Below are positions 31,991 through 39,066 of a stretch of 39,066 bases of DNA, piece by piece. The notes under the pieces are model-generated. The model had not been told where the DNA came from, did no database searches, and saw nothing but the letters and a program-made list of their open reading frames with translations. Position numbers and translations under genes: made by a program. The DNA is from Kribbella albertanoniae (GTDB lineage: Bacteria; Actinomycetota; Actinomycetes; Propionibacteriales; Kribbellaceae), in assembly GCF_004348455.1 (NCBI RefSeq), contig NZ_SMKA01000049.1, positions 1-39,066 of the forward strand. The letters are read 5' to 3'. The first letter of the stretch is position 1. Every line of letters starts with the position of its first letter.

Positions 31991-34900
31991 TCAGGCCTCG
32001 ACCCATTCGCCGTCCTCGTTCTGCTCCCAGACCGGCAGCGCGTCGTCGGCGCGCAGCTTCACCAGGCTGGTCGGAACGCGAACGGTCCAGGGATCACCTT
32101 GCGGTACTTCGTCGCCCGGCCGATCGAGCCGCGCAGCCAGCTCGTCCGCGATCGGCAGGTAGAGCGGGCTGGAGATGGTCGGCAGCGCGCCGCCGTTCCA
32201 GATCTCGCCGAAGGTGAGGAAGTGGTCGACCGCGCCCTCGAACCCCGGCCGGACCGGCACGGTCGCCCGGCAGTACCCGGCCTGCAGGAAGTCCACGAAC
32301 GCCGGATCGGGATCGTCGTACCCGAGCCGTTCGTCCCACTGGTCCTTGCTGCCCCAGAAGTACGGGTAGGTGACCCAGGACATGTGCTCCCACTCGAAGG
32401 CCTGCTCGAAGAAGCGGACGTACGCGCCTTCGGCGGCCGCCTCGGACACGTCGATCTGCGGCAGCCCGTTGACGGCCGAGTCGACGACCGCGTCGAACAG
32501 ATCGAAGTGCTGATCGGTCAGGATGCTCAGGCAGTTCTTCTGCAGCTCCCGGCGGATCGTGACCTGGTTCGCGGCGGGGTTGCGGCCGCGGATCGCGACG
32601 CCGGCCTGCAACTTGAGCTGTGCCAGCTTCTCCTCGTAGTCCGCGACCTGCGCCTTGTGAGCGGCGAGCAGCTTGGCGTGGGTCTCCAGGCGCCACTTGT
32701 CCAGTGCCCGGTCGGTCCGTTGGCACTTCACCTCGATCGCGATCGCGACCTGGGACGCATGGAACGAGTCGAGCGCGAACGGGATCGAGTCGCGTTCGTC
32801 GTCCAGCGTCGTGGTCCACAGCCACTGGCTGCCCATCATCCGCTGCGTCCTCCGGCCGAGTACGACGTCCACGCTGGCGTCGGACTCCCAGACGTTCCAG
32901 ACCCGGCCGACGCTGCCGAACACCGCACGGTAGCCGTCGTCGATGGCGATCTGGGCGGAGTGGTTGTAGTTGGTCTTGCTGTCACCGCCACCGCCTTTGA
33001 AATCGGCGGACTTGGTGCGGAACAGCTCGGGCGGCGGTGCGACGTCACCGGCACCGCAGACCTTCACCCAGTAGGCGTAATTGCTCTCGCTGATCTGGGC
33101 CGGCGTCAGCGTGAAGTCCGGCGGTTTGGTCAGCGTCAGCGCGCTGTTCTGGGCCTGGTTCATCGCGGCCACCAGGAACGCGGCAGGCTCGGGGATCATG
33201 AAGTCGAACATCATCCGCAGGCCGTAGTTGTACATCTGGGCCTGGTAGACCTTGTTCACCCACTGGTACACACCGGAGATGTGACCGGTCCCGGTGGTGT
33301 TGTCGAGCGTGTGGACGTTCTTCTCGATGGTCTCCGTCAGGGTGCGAACCGTCGTCCGCTGCAGCACCCGCTCGGAGATCTTGCGTGAGGTCCGCTCGGT
33401 GACGTCCTGGGAGAACGTCGTCGCCGACTTGGTCGCCTCTTCCTTCGAGCGGTTGAACGATCCCTCCGCGCTGGCCGCGAACTCGACCGTCGGGCCGTAG
33501 CTGCCGGAGATGGTCAGGCCGGCCTTCAGCGCGACGTCCTCCTTGATCGTCTCGCTCGCCTCCCGGCTCATCTCGAACCGGTCGGTCGACTCGAGCTCGT
33601 GCTCCTCCGACGTACTCGTCTCCGTCTCGACGAAGGTGATCGTCTCGCTCTCCTCGCGGCGGGTGTGCTCACGTGACTTCAGCTCACCCTTGAGGACGTT
33701 CTCGATATGTGCGACGTCGACGGCTTCGTAGCCGGTCAGCTGCTGCTTCACCAGCAGCAGGTCCGCGACACCGGCCGGCGCGACAGTCCCCTTGGTCTCC
33801 GGCACGCTGCCGTTCATCGGCAGGTACGGGATGCCGAGGATGCCGCCGGTTCCCAGCGCACCCCAGCCGGTGGTTAGCGGCGTCTTGACCGAGATCAGCG
33901 CATCACCGAACCGGACGAACGAATGCTTCTCCGGATGGCCGGCGACGACCTCCAGCTCGTCGACCGTGCTGGCCAGATCGGCTTGGAGCCGCTGAGTGAC
34001 CTTGTCGAGAGGCGTCGTACCGAGGTCGATGCCGCGGCGTTTCAGGACGGCCTGAGTCTTCTGGGACAACCGGTCCGTGGCACTGGGCTTCAGCACGAAC
34101 CCGACCTCGGCCAAGGCCACGGGCGTGAACGCGGCCCGAACCGGCAGGACCACATCGGGTGCCCGGACCAGCGTCTGCGCAAGTTCGGCGTACGGCGTAC
34201 TGAGTTGAAGCGGCTCCGCCCGCTCCTCGTCCCGCCGCGGAACGCCTTTGACGTGCTGCTCGCGCAGGACCTCGGTGTACCTCGCCGCGCTGCTGATCGC
34301 ATGTGTCAGCACCGTCACGTCGGGCGCCCTGGTCGGCTCGCTCGCAACGAGCTCGGTGGCCCGGAAATGGATGGACTCGAGCCCGGCCAGTTCGGAGATC
34401 GCACTGCGCAGTACGTCGTGCTCGGTCAGCAAGCCGTCGACCCGCTTGCGGCGCTCGTCGAGGAGCTTCTTGCGTTGCTCCTCGAGCTCCTTGCGCGCGT
34501 CCCGGGTGGACAGCCGCGACTTCAGTTCGAGTTCGACCGGGAGCTCGAGTGAACGGCGCCTGCGCTGAGCGAGCGGGCCCGCGGAGCGGTCGACATCCGC
34601 GATCAGCTCGGCCGTGCGGAGCTGGCGGGTCAGCCGTTCGATCGGCAAACTGTGCAGCTGTTGCAGGACCTTGATCGCGATCAGGCTGTCACGCAGCCGC
34701 CGTACCGTCTCCTGATAGGCGTCGCCTGCCACCACGTCCGCCGCGGGACTTCCGAACACCTCCTCGACCGCGTTGGCCACCTCCGACCACGGCACCTCCC
34801 CGGCCGCCTCGAGTGCGTCAACACGATCAGCAAGTTCGTCGAGCTTGTCCCCCAGCGGTGTGTCCAGCACCCCGGACACGAAGTCGTCGGATGCTGCGAA

Positions 34901-35062
34901 CTCCGCCGAAGCGGCTTCGATCCCTGGCCGGCCGCCACCGGAAACTACGGCAGCTCGCAAGGCATCTTGATAAGGGGACTCCTGTTCGAGCCCGATCGAC
35001 GACTGCTCTGGTGCCTGCTCGATCGCAGGCCGCAGGAGCATCAAGCGAAACAGATTCTCCAT
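31991..35062 (-). CDS. large protein of unknown family, partner of the HET-C-like protein
   Basis: A 1023-residue protein I cannot assign to a named family. Visible parts: an N-terminal helical region; a charged coiled coil (about 165-215, RKELEEQRKKLLDERRKRV); a beta region with GTGGILGIPYLPM; a long Ser/Thr/Glu-rich stretch (about 465-590, with ETITFVETETSTSEE and GLTISGSYGPTVEFAASAEG) whose alternating pattern recalls the stem strands of aerolysin-type pore formers; then YQWVNKVYQAQMYNYGLRMM and a C-terminal domain rich in Trp and Tyr. No signal peptide is present. The HET-C-like gene follows after 4 bp, so the two proteins surely act together. The start is ATG 35062, 44 bp downstream of the ThiI stop on the same strand. 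Confidence 0.75.
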   Translation of the reverse strand: MENLFRLMLLRPAIEQAPEQSSIGLEQESPYQDALRAAVVSGGGRPGIEAASAEFAASDDFVSGVLDTPLGDKLDELADRVDALEAAGEVPWSEVANAVEEVFGSPAADVVAGDAYQETVRRLRDSLIAIKVLQQLHSLPIERLTRQLRTAELIADVDRSAGPLAQRRRRSLELPVELELKSRLSTRDARKELEEQRKKLLDERRKRVDGLLTEHDVLRSAISELAGLESIHFRATELVASEPTRAPDVTVLTHAISSAARYTEVLREQHVKGVPRRDEERAEPLQLSTPYAELAQTLVRAPDVVLPVRAAFTPVALAEVGFVLKPSATDRLSQKTQAVLKRRGIDLGTTPLDKVTQRLQADLASTVDELEVVAGHPEKHSFVRFGDALISVKTPLTTGWGALGTGGILGIPYLPMNGSVPETKGTVAPAGVADLLLVKQQLTGYEAVDVAHIENVLKGELKSREHTRREESETITFVETETSTSEEHELESTDRFEMSREASETIKEDVALKAGLTISGSYGPTVEFAASAEGSFNRSKEEATKSATTFSQDVTERTSRKISERVLQRTTVRTLTETIEKNVHTLDNTTGTGHISGVYQWVNKVYQAQMYNYGLRMMFDFMIPEPAAFLVAAMNQAQNSALTLTKPPDFTLTPAQISESNYAYWVKVCGAGDVAPPPELFRTKSADFKGGGGDSKTNYNHSAQIAIDDGYRAVFGSVGRVWNVWESDASVDVVLGRRTQRMMGSQWLWTTTLDDERDSIPFALDSFHASQVAIAIEVKCQRTDRALDKWRLETHAKLLAAHKAQVADYEEKLAQLKLQAGVAIRGRNPAANQVTIRRELQKNCLSILTDQHFDLFDAVVDSAVNGLPQIDVSEAAAEGAYVRFFEQAFEWEHMSWVTYPYFWGSKDQWDERLGYDDPDPAFVDFLQAGYCRATVPVRPGFEGAVDHFLTFGEIWNGGALPTISSPLYLPIADELAARLDRPGDEVPQGDPWTVRVPTSLVKLRADDALPVWEQNEDGEWVEA

Positions 35063-35106
35063 GACAGTAGGAGACCGCCGGATGCCCGGTGATACACCTC
35101 GGCCCC

Positions 35107-36282
35107 TCAGGCGGCGTGCGGTGGCGTGAAGGTTCGGGCTTTCGCGAGTACGGCGGGAATCAGGGTGCCGAGGTCGATGCGGGCTTCGAGCTCGGTGAGT
35201 TCGGCGTCGGTCGTGTGGGTTGCGGGGTGTGGTGGGGTGAGAAGGCTGCAGCAGTCCTCGTCGGGCAGTGGTGAGATCTCGGCGGTGCCGATCCGGCGGG
35301 CCTCGTCGATGATTTCCTGCTTGTCCCACGTCAGGAGCGGCCGCAGCAGCGGAAGGGTGGCGGCCTGATCGATGGTCGTGAGGTTGCTGAGCGTCTGGCT
35401 CGCCACTTGGCCGAGGCTGTCACCGGTGATCAGTGCCTGGGCTCCTAGGCGGCGGGCCAGCGCCTCGGCGGTGCGGATCATCAGGCGCCGGTGCGCGATG
35501 GTCTGCAGGCGTCCGGCGCCGGCGCGGGCGAGCTCCTGCTGGGCGGCGCCGATCGGTACGACATGGAGCCGGGACCTGCCTTGGAACCGGTCGAGTTGGC
35601 GAACATGAGCGTAGGCCTTGTACGTCGACGACGGACCGGTCAGCGGTGCGCCGGTGAAGTGAATGAACTCGCAGCGCAGTCCGCGGCGCATCGCGCGGTA
35701 GGCGGCAACCGGTGAGTCGAAACCGCCGGACAGCAGTACCAGTCCGCGGCCGCTGCAGCCGACCGGCAGCCCACCTTGGCCGCGATGCCGCTCGACCGAC
35801 ACGAACACCTCATGGCGATCGACCTCTACGCTGATCTCGACTTGCGGATCGTCCAGGTCGACCGGCCAACCGAGCTCGTTCCCTACCCGTTCGCCGACCT
35901 CCGCGGCCAGCTGTTCCGAGGTCAGCGCGAAATCCTTGTCCCGCCGTCTGGCCCGTACGGCGAACCGCTGCGGGCCGGCGTGATCCTTCAGCAGCTCCAC
36001 CGCCGCATCCGCCGCGGCCCCGGGTGTCTTTCGAACCCGAACCGCCGGCTGCACAACGCTGATCCCCATCAGGTGCCGAGCACGCTCCACCAGCTCCTGC
36101 CGTGCCGCCGTACCGGGTAGCAGCACCAGCACCGAATCGCGACGCTCGATCTGGACCGCTCCCGGCACGCCGGCCAAAGCGACCTGCACGTTGCGCAGCA
36201 GTTCACGCTCGAACCGGCCGCGGTTGCGGCCCTTGAGGCTCAGCTCGCCGTACTTGAGCAGCACGCAGTCCTGACTGTCCAC
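35107..36282 (-). CDS. thiI: tRNA 4-thiouridine sulfurtransferase ThiI
   Basis: A 391-residue ThiI, without a C-terminal rhodanese domain. The N-terminal ferredoxin-like part starts VLLKYGELSLKGRNR, followed by a THUMP domain (about 60-165) and the PP-loop ATPase with LLSGGFDSPVAAY. Downstream are GDSLGQVASQTLSNL and a terminal PDEDCCSLLTP segment with a conserved-type Cys pair. It adenylates U8 of tRNA and transfers sulfur to make 4-thiouridine, and in many bacteria also serves thiamine synthesis; the rhodanese-less form must obtain sulfur from a separate carrier. The start is GTG 36282, preceded by GGAGGG. It may read through into the unknown large gene 44 bp downstream. Confidence 0.9.
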   Translation of the reverse strand: MDSQDCVLLKYGELSLKGRNRGRFERELLRNVQVALAGVPGAVQIERRDSVLVLLPGTAARQELVERARHLMGISVVQPAVRVRKTPGAAADAAVELLKDHAGPQRFAVRARRRDKDFALTSEQLAAEVGERVGNELGWPVDLDDPQVEISVEVDRHEVFVSVERHRGQGGLPVGCSGRGLVLLSGGFDSPVAAYRAMRRGLRCEFIHFTGAPLTGPSSTYKAYAHVRQLDRFQGRSRLHVVPIGAAQQELARAGAGRLQTIAHRRLMIRTAEALARRLGAQALITGDSLGQVASQTLSNLTTIDQAATLPLLRPLLTWDKQEIIDEARRIGTAEISPLPDEDCCSLLTPPHPATHTTDAELTELEARIDLGTLIPAVLAKARTFTPPHAA

Positions 36283-36419
36283 CTTCCCTCCTCGTCATCG
36301 CACAGTGCCCTACGGCGGTCGCCACTACACATCGCGACGAATAGGCGTCGGGTGATTGGGAAACCGGACAGCAGTTGGATGGTCGCCCATGATCCGAACG
36401 ACGAGACGGGAGCCAAGCC

Positions 36420-36671
36420 ATGGTGCAGAACAAGGCCGCGCTGCCACTCCCCGAGTTCGACCGGTTACCGGTCGGCTCGCTGGCAGAGCGGATCCGGGCG
36501 CTGGACACCCAGCAGCTGGACCAGCTGATCGGGCACGAACGCAACCACGGCCAACGGATCCAGATCCTCGCACTACTGCAACAGCGCCGGGATCAGCTGA
36601 AGTCCTCCGACACGAATAGGCCGGAAGTCGCACGGACACCTGACAACGGCGGTGCACCATGGGATCCGTAG
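36420..36671 (+). CDS. small hypothetical protein, 83 aa
   Basis: An 83-residue soluble protein with a central helical region (GSLAERIRALDTQQLDQL, then RNHGQRIQILALLQQR) and a disordered C-terminus. Its pattern resembles the short helical domain often found in actinobacterial proteins of unknown function, but I give no family. GGGAG stands 10 bases before the ATG. Its stop overlaps by 13 bp the start of the methyltransferase-esterase fusion gene, which indicates coupling. Confidence 0.7.
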   Translation: MVQNKAALPLPEFDRLPVGSLAERIRALDTQQLDQLIGHERNHGQRIQILALLQQRRDQLKSSDTNRPEVARTPDNGGAPWDP

Positions 36672-38650
36672 TCACCGACCGGAGTTCCGAGCGCGTGCAG
36701 CTCGTGCGCTCGATCGCGGGCCGCGGTGTGACGGATGCTCGTGTCCTGGCGGCGATGAGACAGGTACGGCGCGAGGCTTTCGTTCCGCCCGATCTGGCCG
36801 AGTTTGCCTACCGTGATCTCGCGTTGCCGATCGAGTCGGAACAGACGATCTCGCAGCCGTACATCGTCGCGCTGATGACGCAGGCGCTGGAACTCGAGCC
36901 ACACGACCGGGTGCTGGAGATCGGTACCGGTTCGGGCTACGCGGCAGCAGTTCTGTCTCACGTCGCGAGCGAGGTGTTCACCATCGAGCGACACGCCCAG
37001 CTGGCCGCCACAGCACGAGAGCGGCTGACGTCGCACGGCATCCACAATACCCAGGTGAAACACGGTGACGGACGCCTCGGCTGGCCCGACCATGCGCCGT
37101 ACGACGCGATCGTGGTCACCGCTGCGGCCGAAGCCGTCCCGGAGCGACTGGGTGGCCAGCTGGCGATCGGTGGCCGACTCGTCATACCGGTCGGAGCGCC
37201 GGACGAAATCCACGAGCTCGTGCGGATCCGCCGTACCGGCGCCGACGACTTCGAGGAGGAAACCCTCGAGCAGGTCAGATTCGTACCGCTGCTTCCCGGG
37301 CGCACGGAGATCGCCGACGACACCACCGGACTGAGGTCGGTGCGTGGCGTCCCGGCCGCGATCGCAGCAAACTGTGAACCCGTCGAGGACCTCGAAAGCG
37401 TTGACCTGGACGGATTCCTGCAGCGGATCGGTTCGGCCCGCCTGGTACTGCTCGGCGAGGCGTCACACGGCACCAGCGAGTTCTATCGCATGCGGCACCG
37501 GATTACGCGGGACCTGATCGAGCGGGCTGGGTTCCAGTTCGTCGCCGTGGAGGCGGATTGGCCGGATGCCGCGCGGATCGACGCCTATGTGCGCGGTGCG
37601 GCGGACACGCGTGAGCCGGTCCGCTCCGCCTTCCAGCGGTTCCCGCAGTGGATGTGGCGCAATGCCGACGTCCTCGACTTCGTGGACTGGCTGCGCGCAC
37701 ACAACCAGGAGCAGCCGGCCCACCAAGTCAGCTTCCATGGACTCGACCTCTACAGCATGCACGACTCGATGCAGCGCGTCGTCGACTACCTCGAAGGCGT
37801 TGATCCCGAACTGGCCGAGAGCGCGAAACGCCGGTACGGGTGCCTGACGCCGTACGAGTCGGATCCCGCGGCCTACGGGCTGGCCTCGCTGAAGCGTGGC
37901 TATCCGGAGTGTGAACACGACGTGGTGACAGTACTGCGAGAGCTCTGCCAGGGCCGCGATCGCTACCTGACGGGTCAAGGCGAAGCCTTCCTGGACGCGG
38001 AGCAGAACGCTGTGATCACCCGCGATGCGGAGCGGTACTACCGGGCCATGTACTACGGCGGCGCAGAGTCGTGGAACATCCGGGACCGGCACATGTTCAG
38101 CACACTGCAGGCGCTCATCGCATTCCACGGCCCAGCCGCGAAGGCGGTGGTGTGGGCGCACAACTCCCACCTCGGCGACGCCCGGGCCACCGCGCTGAGC
38201 AGCGATGGGCAGATCAACCTCGGGCAGCTGATCCGCGAGCAGTACGGCGGCCAGTCCTACCACCTCGGATTCGGCACCGACCACGGCACGGTCCTCGCCG
38301 CCGCTGCGTGGGGTCAGGAACCCCAGGTGATGAAGGTCCAGCCAGGCCGTCAGCGCAGCTACGAGCAACTGTTCCACCAAGTCGAGCAGCGAGCCTTCCT
38401 GCTGCCACTGCGCAGCGGCCACGTGGACCCACAACTGCGACTCGCACTCGAAAAGGAACGGCTGGAACGCGCGATCGGCGTGGTCTACCGCCCGCAGAGC
38501 GAACTCGCGAGCCACTACTTCGGCGCCGTTCTGCCCGAGCAGTTCGACGAGTACTTCTGGTACGACGAAACCACCGCCGTCACCGCACTGCCTGGTACGA
38601 CGCGCGGTCCAGCAGACCCACGGCACCCGTTCCACACGCTCGACACCTGA
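36659..38650 (+). CDS. protein-L-isoaspartate methyltransferase fused to erythromycin-esterase domain
   Basis: A 663-residue two-domain protein. Residues about 1-215 are a PCMT-type methyltransferase with the SAM loop VLEIGTGSGYAAAVL, the substrate-side EQTISQPYIVALM and GGRLVIPVG; these normally repair isoaspartyl residues. Residues about 235-650 form an erythromycin-esterase (EreA/B-like) domain with LLGEASHGTSEFYRMR, the catalytic-type E and H residues in GEASHG, VAVEADWPD and WAHNSHLGDAR. The join is in one continuous frame with no sign of sequencing frameshift. Such fusions occur in other bacteria; what the esterase-like half hydrolyses is unknown, and macrolide resistance should not be assumed. 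The start is ATG 36659, with the small upstream gene overlapping. Confidence 0.88.
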   Translation: MGSVVTDRSSERVQLVRSIAGRGVTDARVLAAMRQVRREAFVPPDLAEFAYRDLALPIESEQTISQPYIVALMTQALELEPHDRVLEIGTGSGYAAAVLSHVASEVFTIERHAQLAATARERLTSHGIHNTQVKHGDGRLGWPDHAPYDAIVVTAAAEAVPERLGGQLAIGGRLVIPVGAPDEIHELVRIRRTGADDFEEETLEQVRFVPLLPGRTEIADDTTGLRSVRGVPAAIAANCEPVEDLESVDLDGFLQRIGSARLVLLGEASHGTSEFYRMRHRITRDLIERAGFQFVAVEADWPDAARIDAYVRGAADTREPVRSAFQRFPQWMWRNADVLDFVDWLRAHNQEQPAHQVSFHGLDLYSMHDSMQRVVDYLEGVDPELAESAKRRYGCLTPYESDPAAYGLASLKRGYPECEHDVVTVLRELCQGRDRYLTGQGEAFLDAEQNAVITRDAERYYRAMYYGGAESWNIRDRHMFSTLQALIAFHGPAAKAVVWAHNSHLGDARATALSSDGQINLGQLIREQYGGQSYHLGFGTDHGTVLAAAAWGQEPQVMKVQPGRQRSYEQLFHQVEQRAFLLPLRSGHVDPQLRLALEKERLERAIGVVYRPQSELASHYFGAVLPEQFDEYFWYDETTAVTALPGTTRGPADPRHPFHTLDT

Positions 38651-39066
38651 TAGTCGCTGAGCTGGTCCCTGGGTTGGCAGCACAGTGGCGAGCCGGCTCA
38701 GGGGTGTGCTCGTCGAGCGGTTCGAGGGTTCATGCGGATATCCGCGCTCGTTGCTGGCTGTGTGGGTTCTTGTACGGCGGTGGTGGTGGTGGCGCGTCGC
38801 TCGGATGCGGCCGGTCTCTCGTCCGGAGGTGGTTGCCGGCCGGCAGCAGCGATGCCTGTCTGCTGACGCGCCGCGGTGATTCGAGGCTCGGGGTGCTGCA
38901 CGCGGTTGTCCGGCAAGGCTGGGGAGTCTTACCACCCGAAACCGACGGGCAGAACTCTCCAGCGCCCGCAATGACCAGCCGAACCGCCGAACCCCGTACA
39001 CCAACCGGGGACCCCGGACACCCGACCAGATGTCCGAACTCCCCACCAGGTGACCGCAGTACACCC
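38651..39066. other. terminal 416 bp without a supported gene
   Basis: No open frame here shows family resemblance or a good ribosome-binding site. The stretch contains a short TGGTGGTGG run and GTACACC near both ends of the last 70 bases. The long minus-strand frame that crosses it is the antisense shadow of the fusion gene. Confidence 0.5.

Noticed and set aside
37463..39064. Long minus-strand frame opposite the methyltransferase-esterase fusion
   Set aside because: It runs antisense to clear enzyme motifs, has no ribosome-binding site and resembles no family.
1..39066. tRNA, rRNA, CRISPR arrays, integrases, IS elements
   Set aside because: No recognisable cloverleaf, spacer-repeat array, transposase or integrase motif was found by reading; a covariance-model scan was not possible.

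Overview
The window is high-GC actinobacterial chromosome. The many GTAC-rich codons, the actinobacterial families (ECF41 sigma factor, SARP regulator, 13E12-type HNH protein, Rv2629-like factor) and the general style suggest a Kribbella-like member of the Propionibacteriales. That assignment is my inference and was not computed. Most of the window is ordinary single-copy accessory and metabolic sequence: no rRNA, tRNA, CRISPR array, integrase or insertion sequence was recognised.

Layout. 1-2.7 kb: the 3' end of a LamG-domain gene, then an SDR oxidoreductase and a small partner divergent from an XRE regulator. 2.7-5.4 kb: a translationally coupled pair, a membrane-anchored M16-type metallopeptidase and an unknown helical protein. 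5.5-7.1 kb: an ECF41 sigma factor with a DoxX-like membrane protein and a recognisable self-promoter. 7.1-10.4 kb: an Orn/Lys/Arg decarboxylase, a 45-residue Rho-N-like protein and a GH13 trehalose-synthase-like enzyme. 10.5-13.3 kb: a small permease-family membrane protein, a gene remnant, an HNH/DUF222 protein and a decayed metallo-beta-lactamase with an 11-bp tandem duplication. 13.3-14.9 kb: a divergent pair resembling M. tuberculosis Rv2626c (HRP1) and Rv2629 (Balon-like). 15.1-17.0 kb: a Tat-exported GH30_8 glucuronoxylanase and a membrane protein.

17.4-24.9 kb is the most unusual part. It is a tight RiPP operon built from lasso-peptide parts: AraC-type regulator, 56-residue precursor, B2-like protein, asparagine-synthetase-like C protein, B1/RRE-like protein, MauE-thioredoxin fusion, S9 serine peptidase and ABC exporter. 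The precursor core has six cysteines in the spacing CX6CX5CCX4CX4C, the framework of inhibitor cystine knot (knottin) toxins, behind a leader with a lasso-like YxxPxV element. The B2 protein lacks all three residues of the Cys-His-Asp protease triad, and the C protein has lost the Asp of its SGGxDS PP-loop. The redox protein and the serine peptidase keep their active-site motifs. My reading is a lasso-derived pathway repurposed to make an exported, acidic, tryptophan-rich, disulfide-knotted peptide. A 14-bp perfect hairpin between the precursor and the enzymes probably sets precursor excess.

25-29.7 kb: a convergent SARP/NB-ARC/TPR regulator, a secreted I36-like protein and a divergent secreted phospholipase-D-like protein. 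29.7-35.1 kb: a two-gene operon of a HET-C-like protein and a 1023-residue protein of unknown family with a Ser/Thr/Glu-rich stretch. 35.1-38.7 kb: ThiI, a small protein, and a fusion of protein-isoaspartate methyltransferase with an erythromycin-esterase domain. The last 0.4 kb holds no gene I can support.
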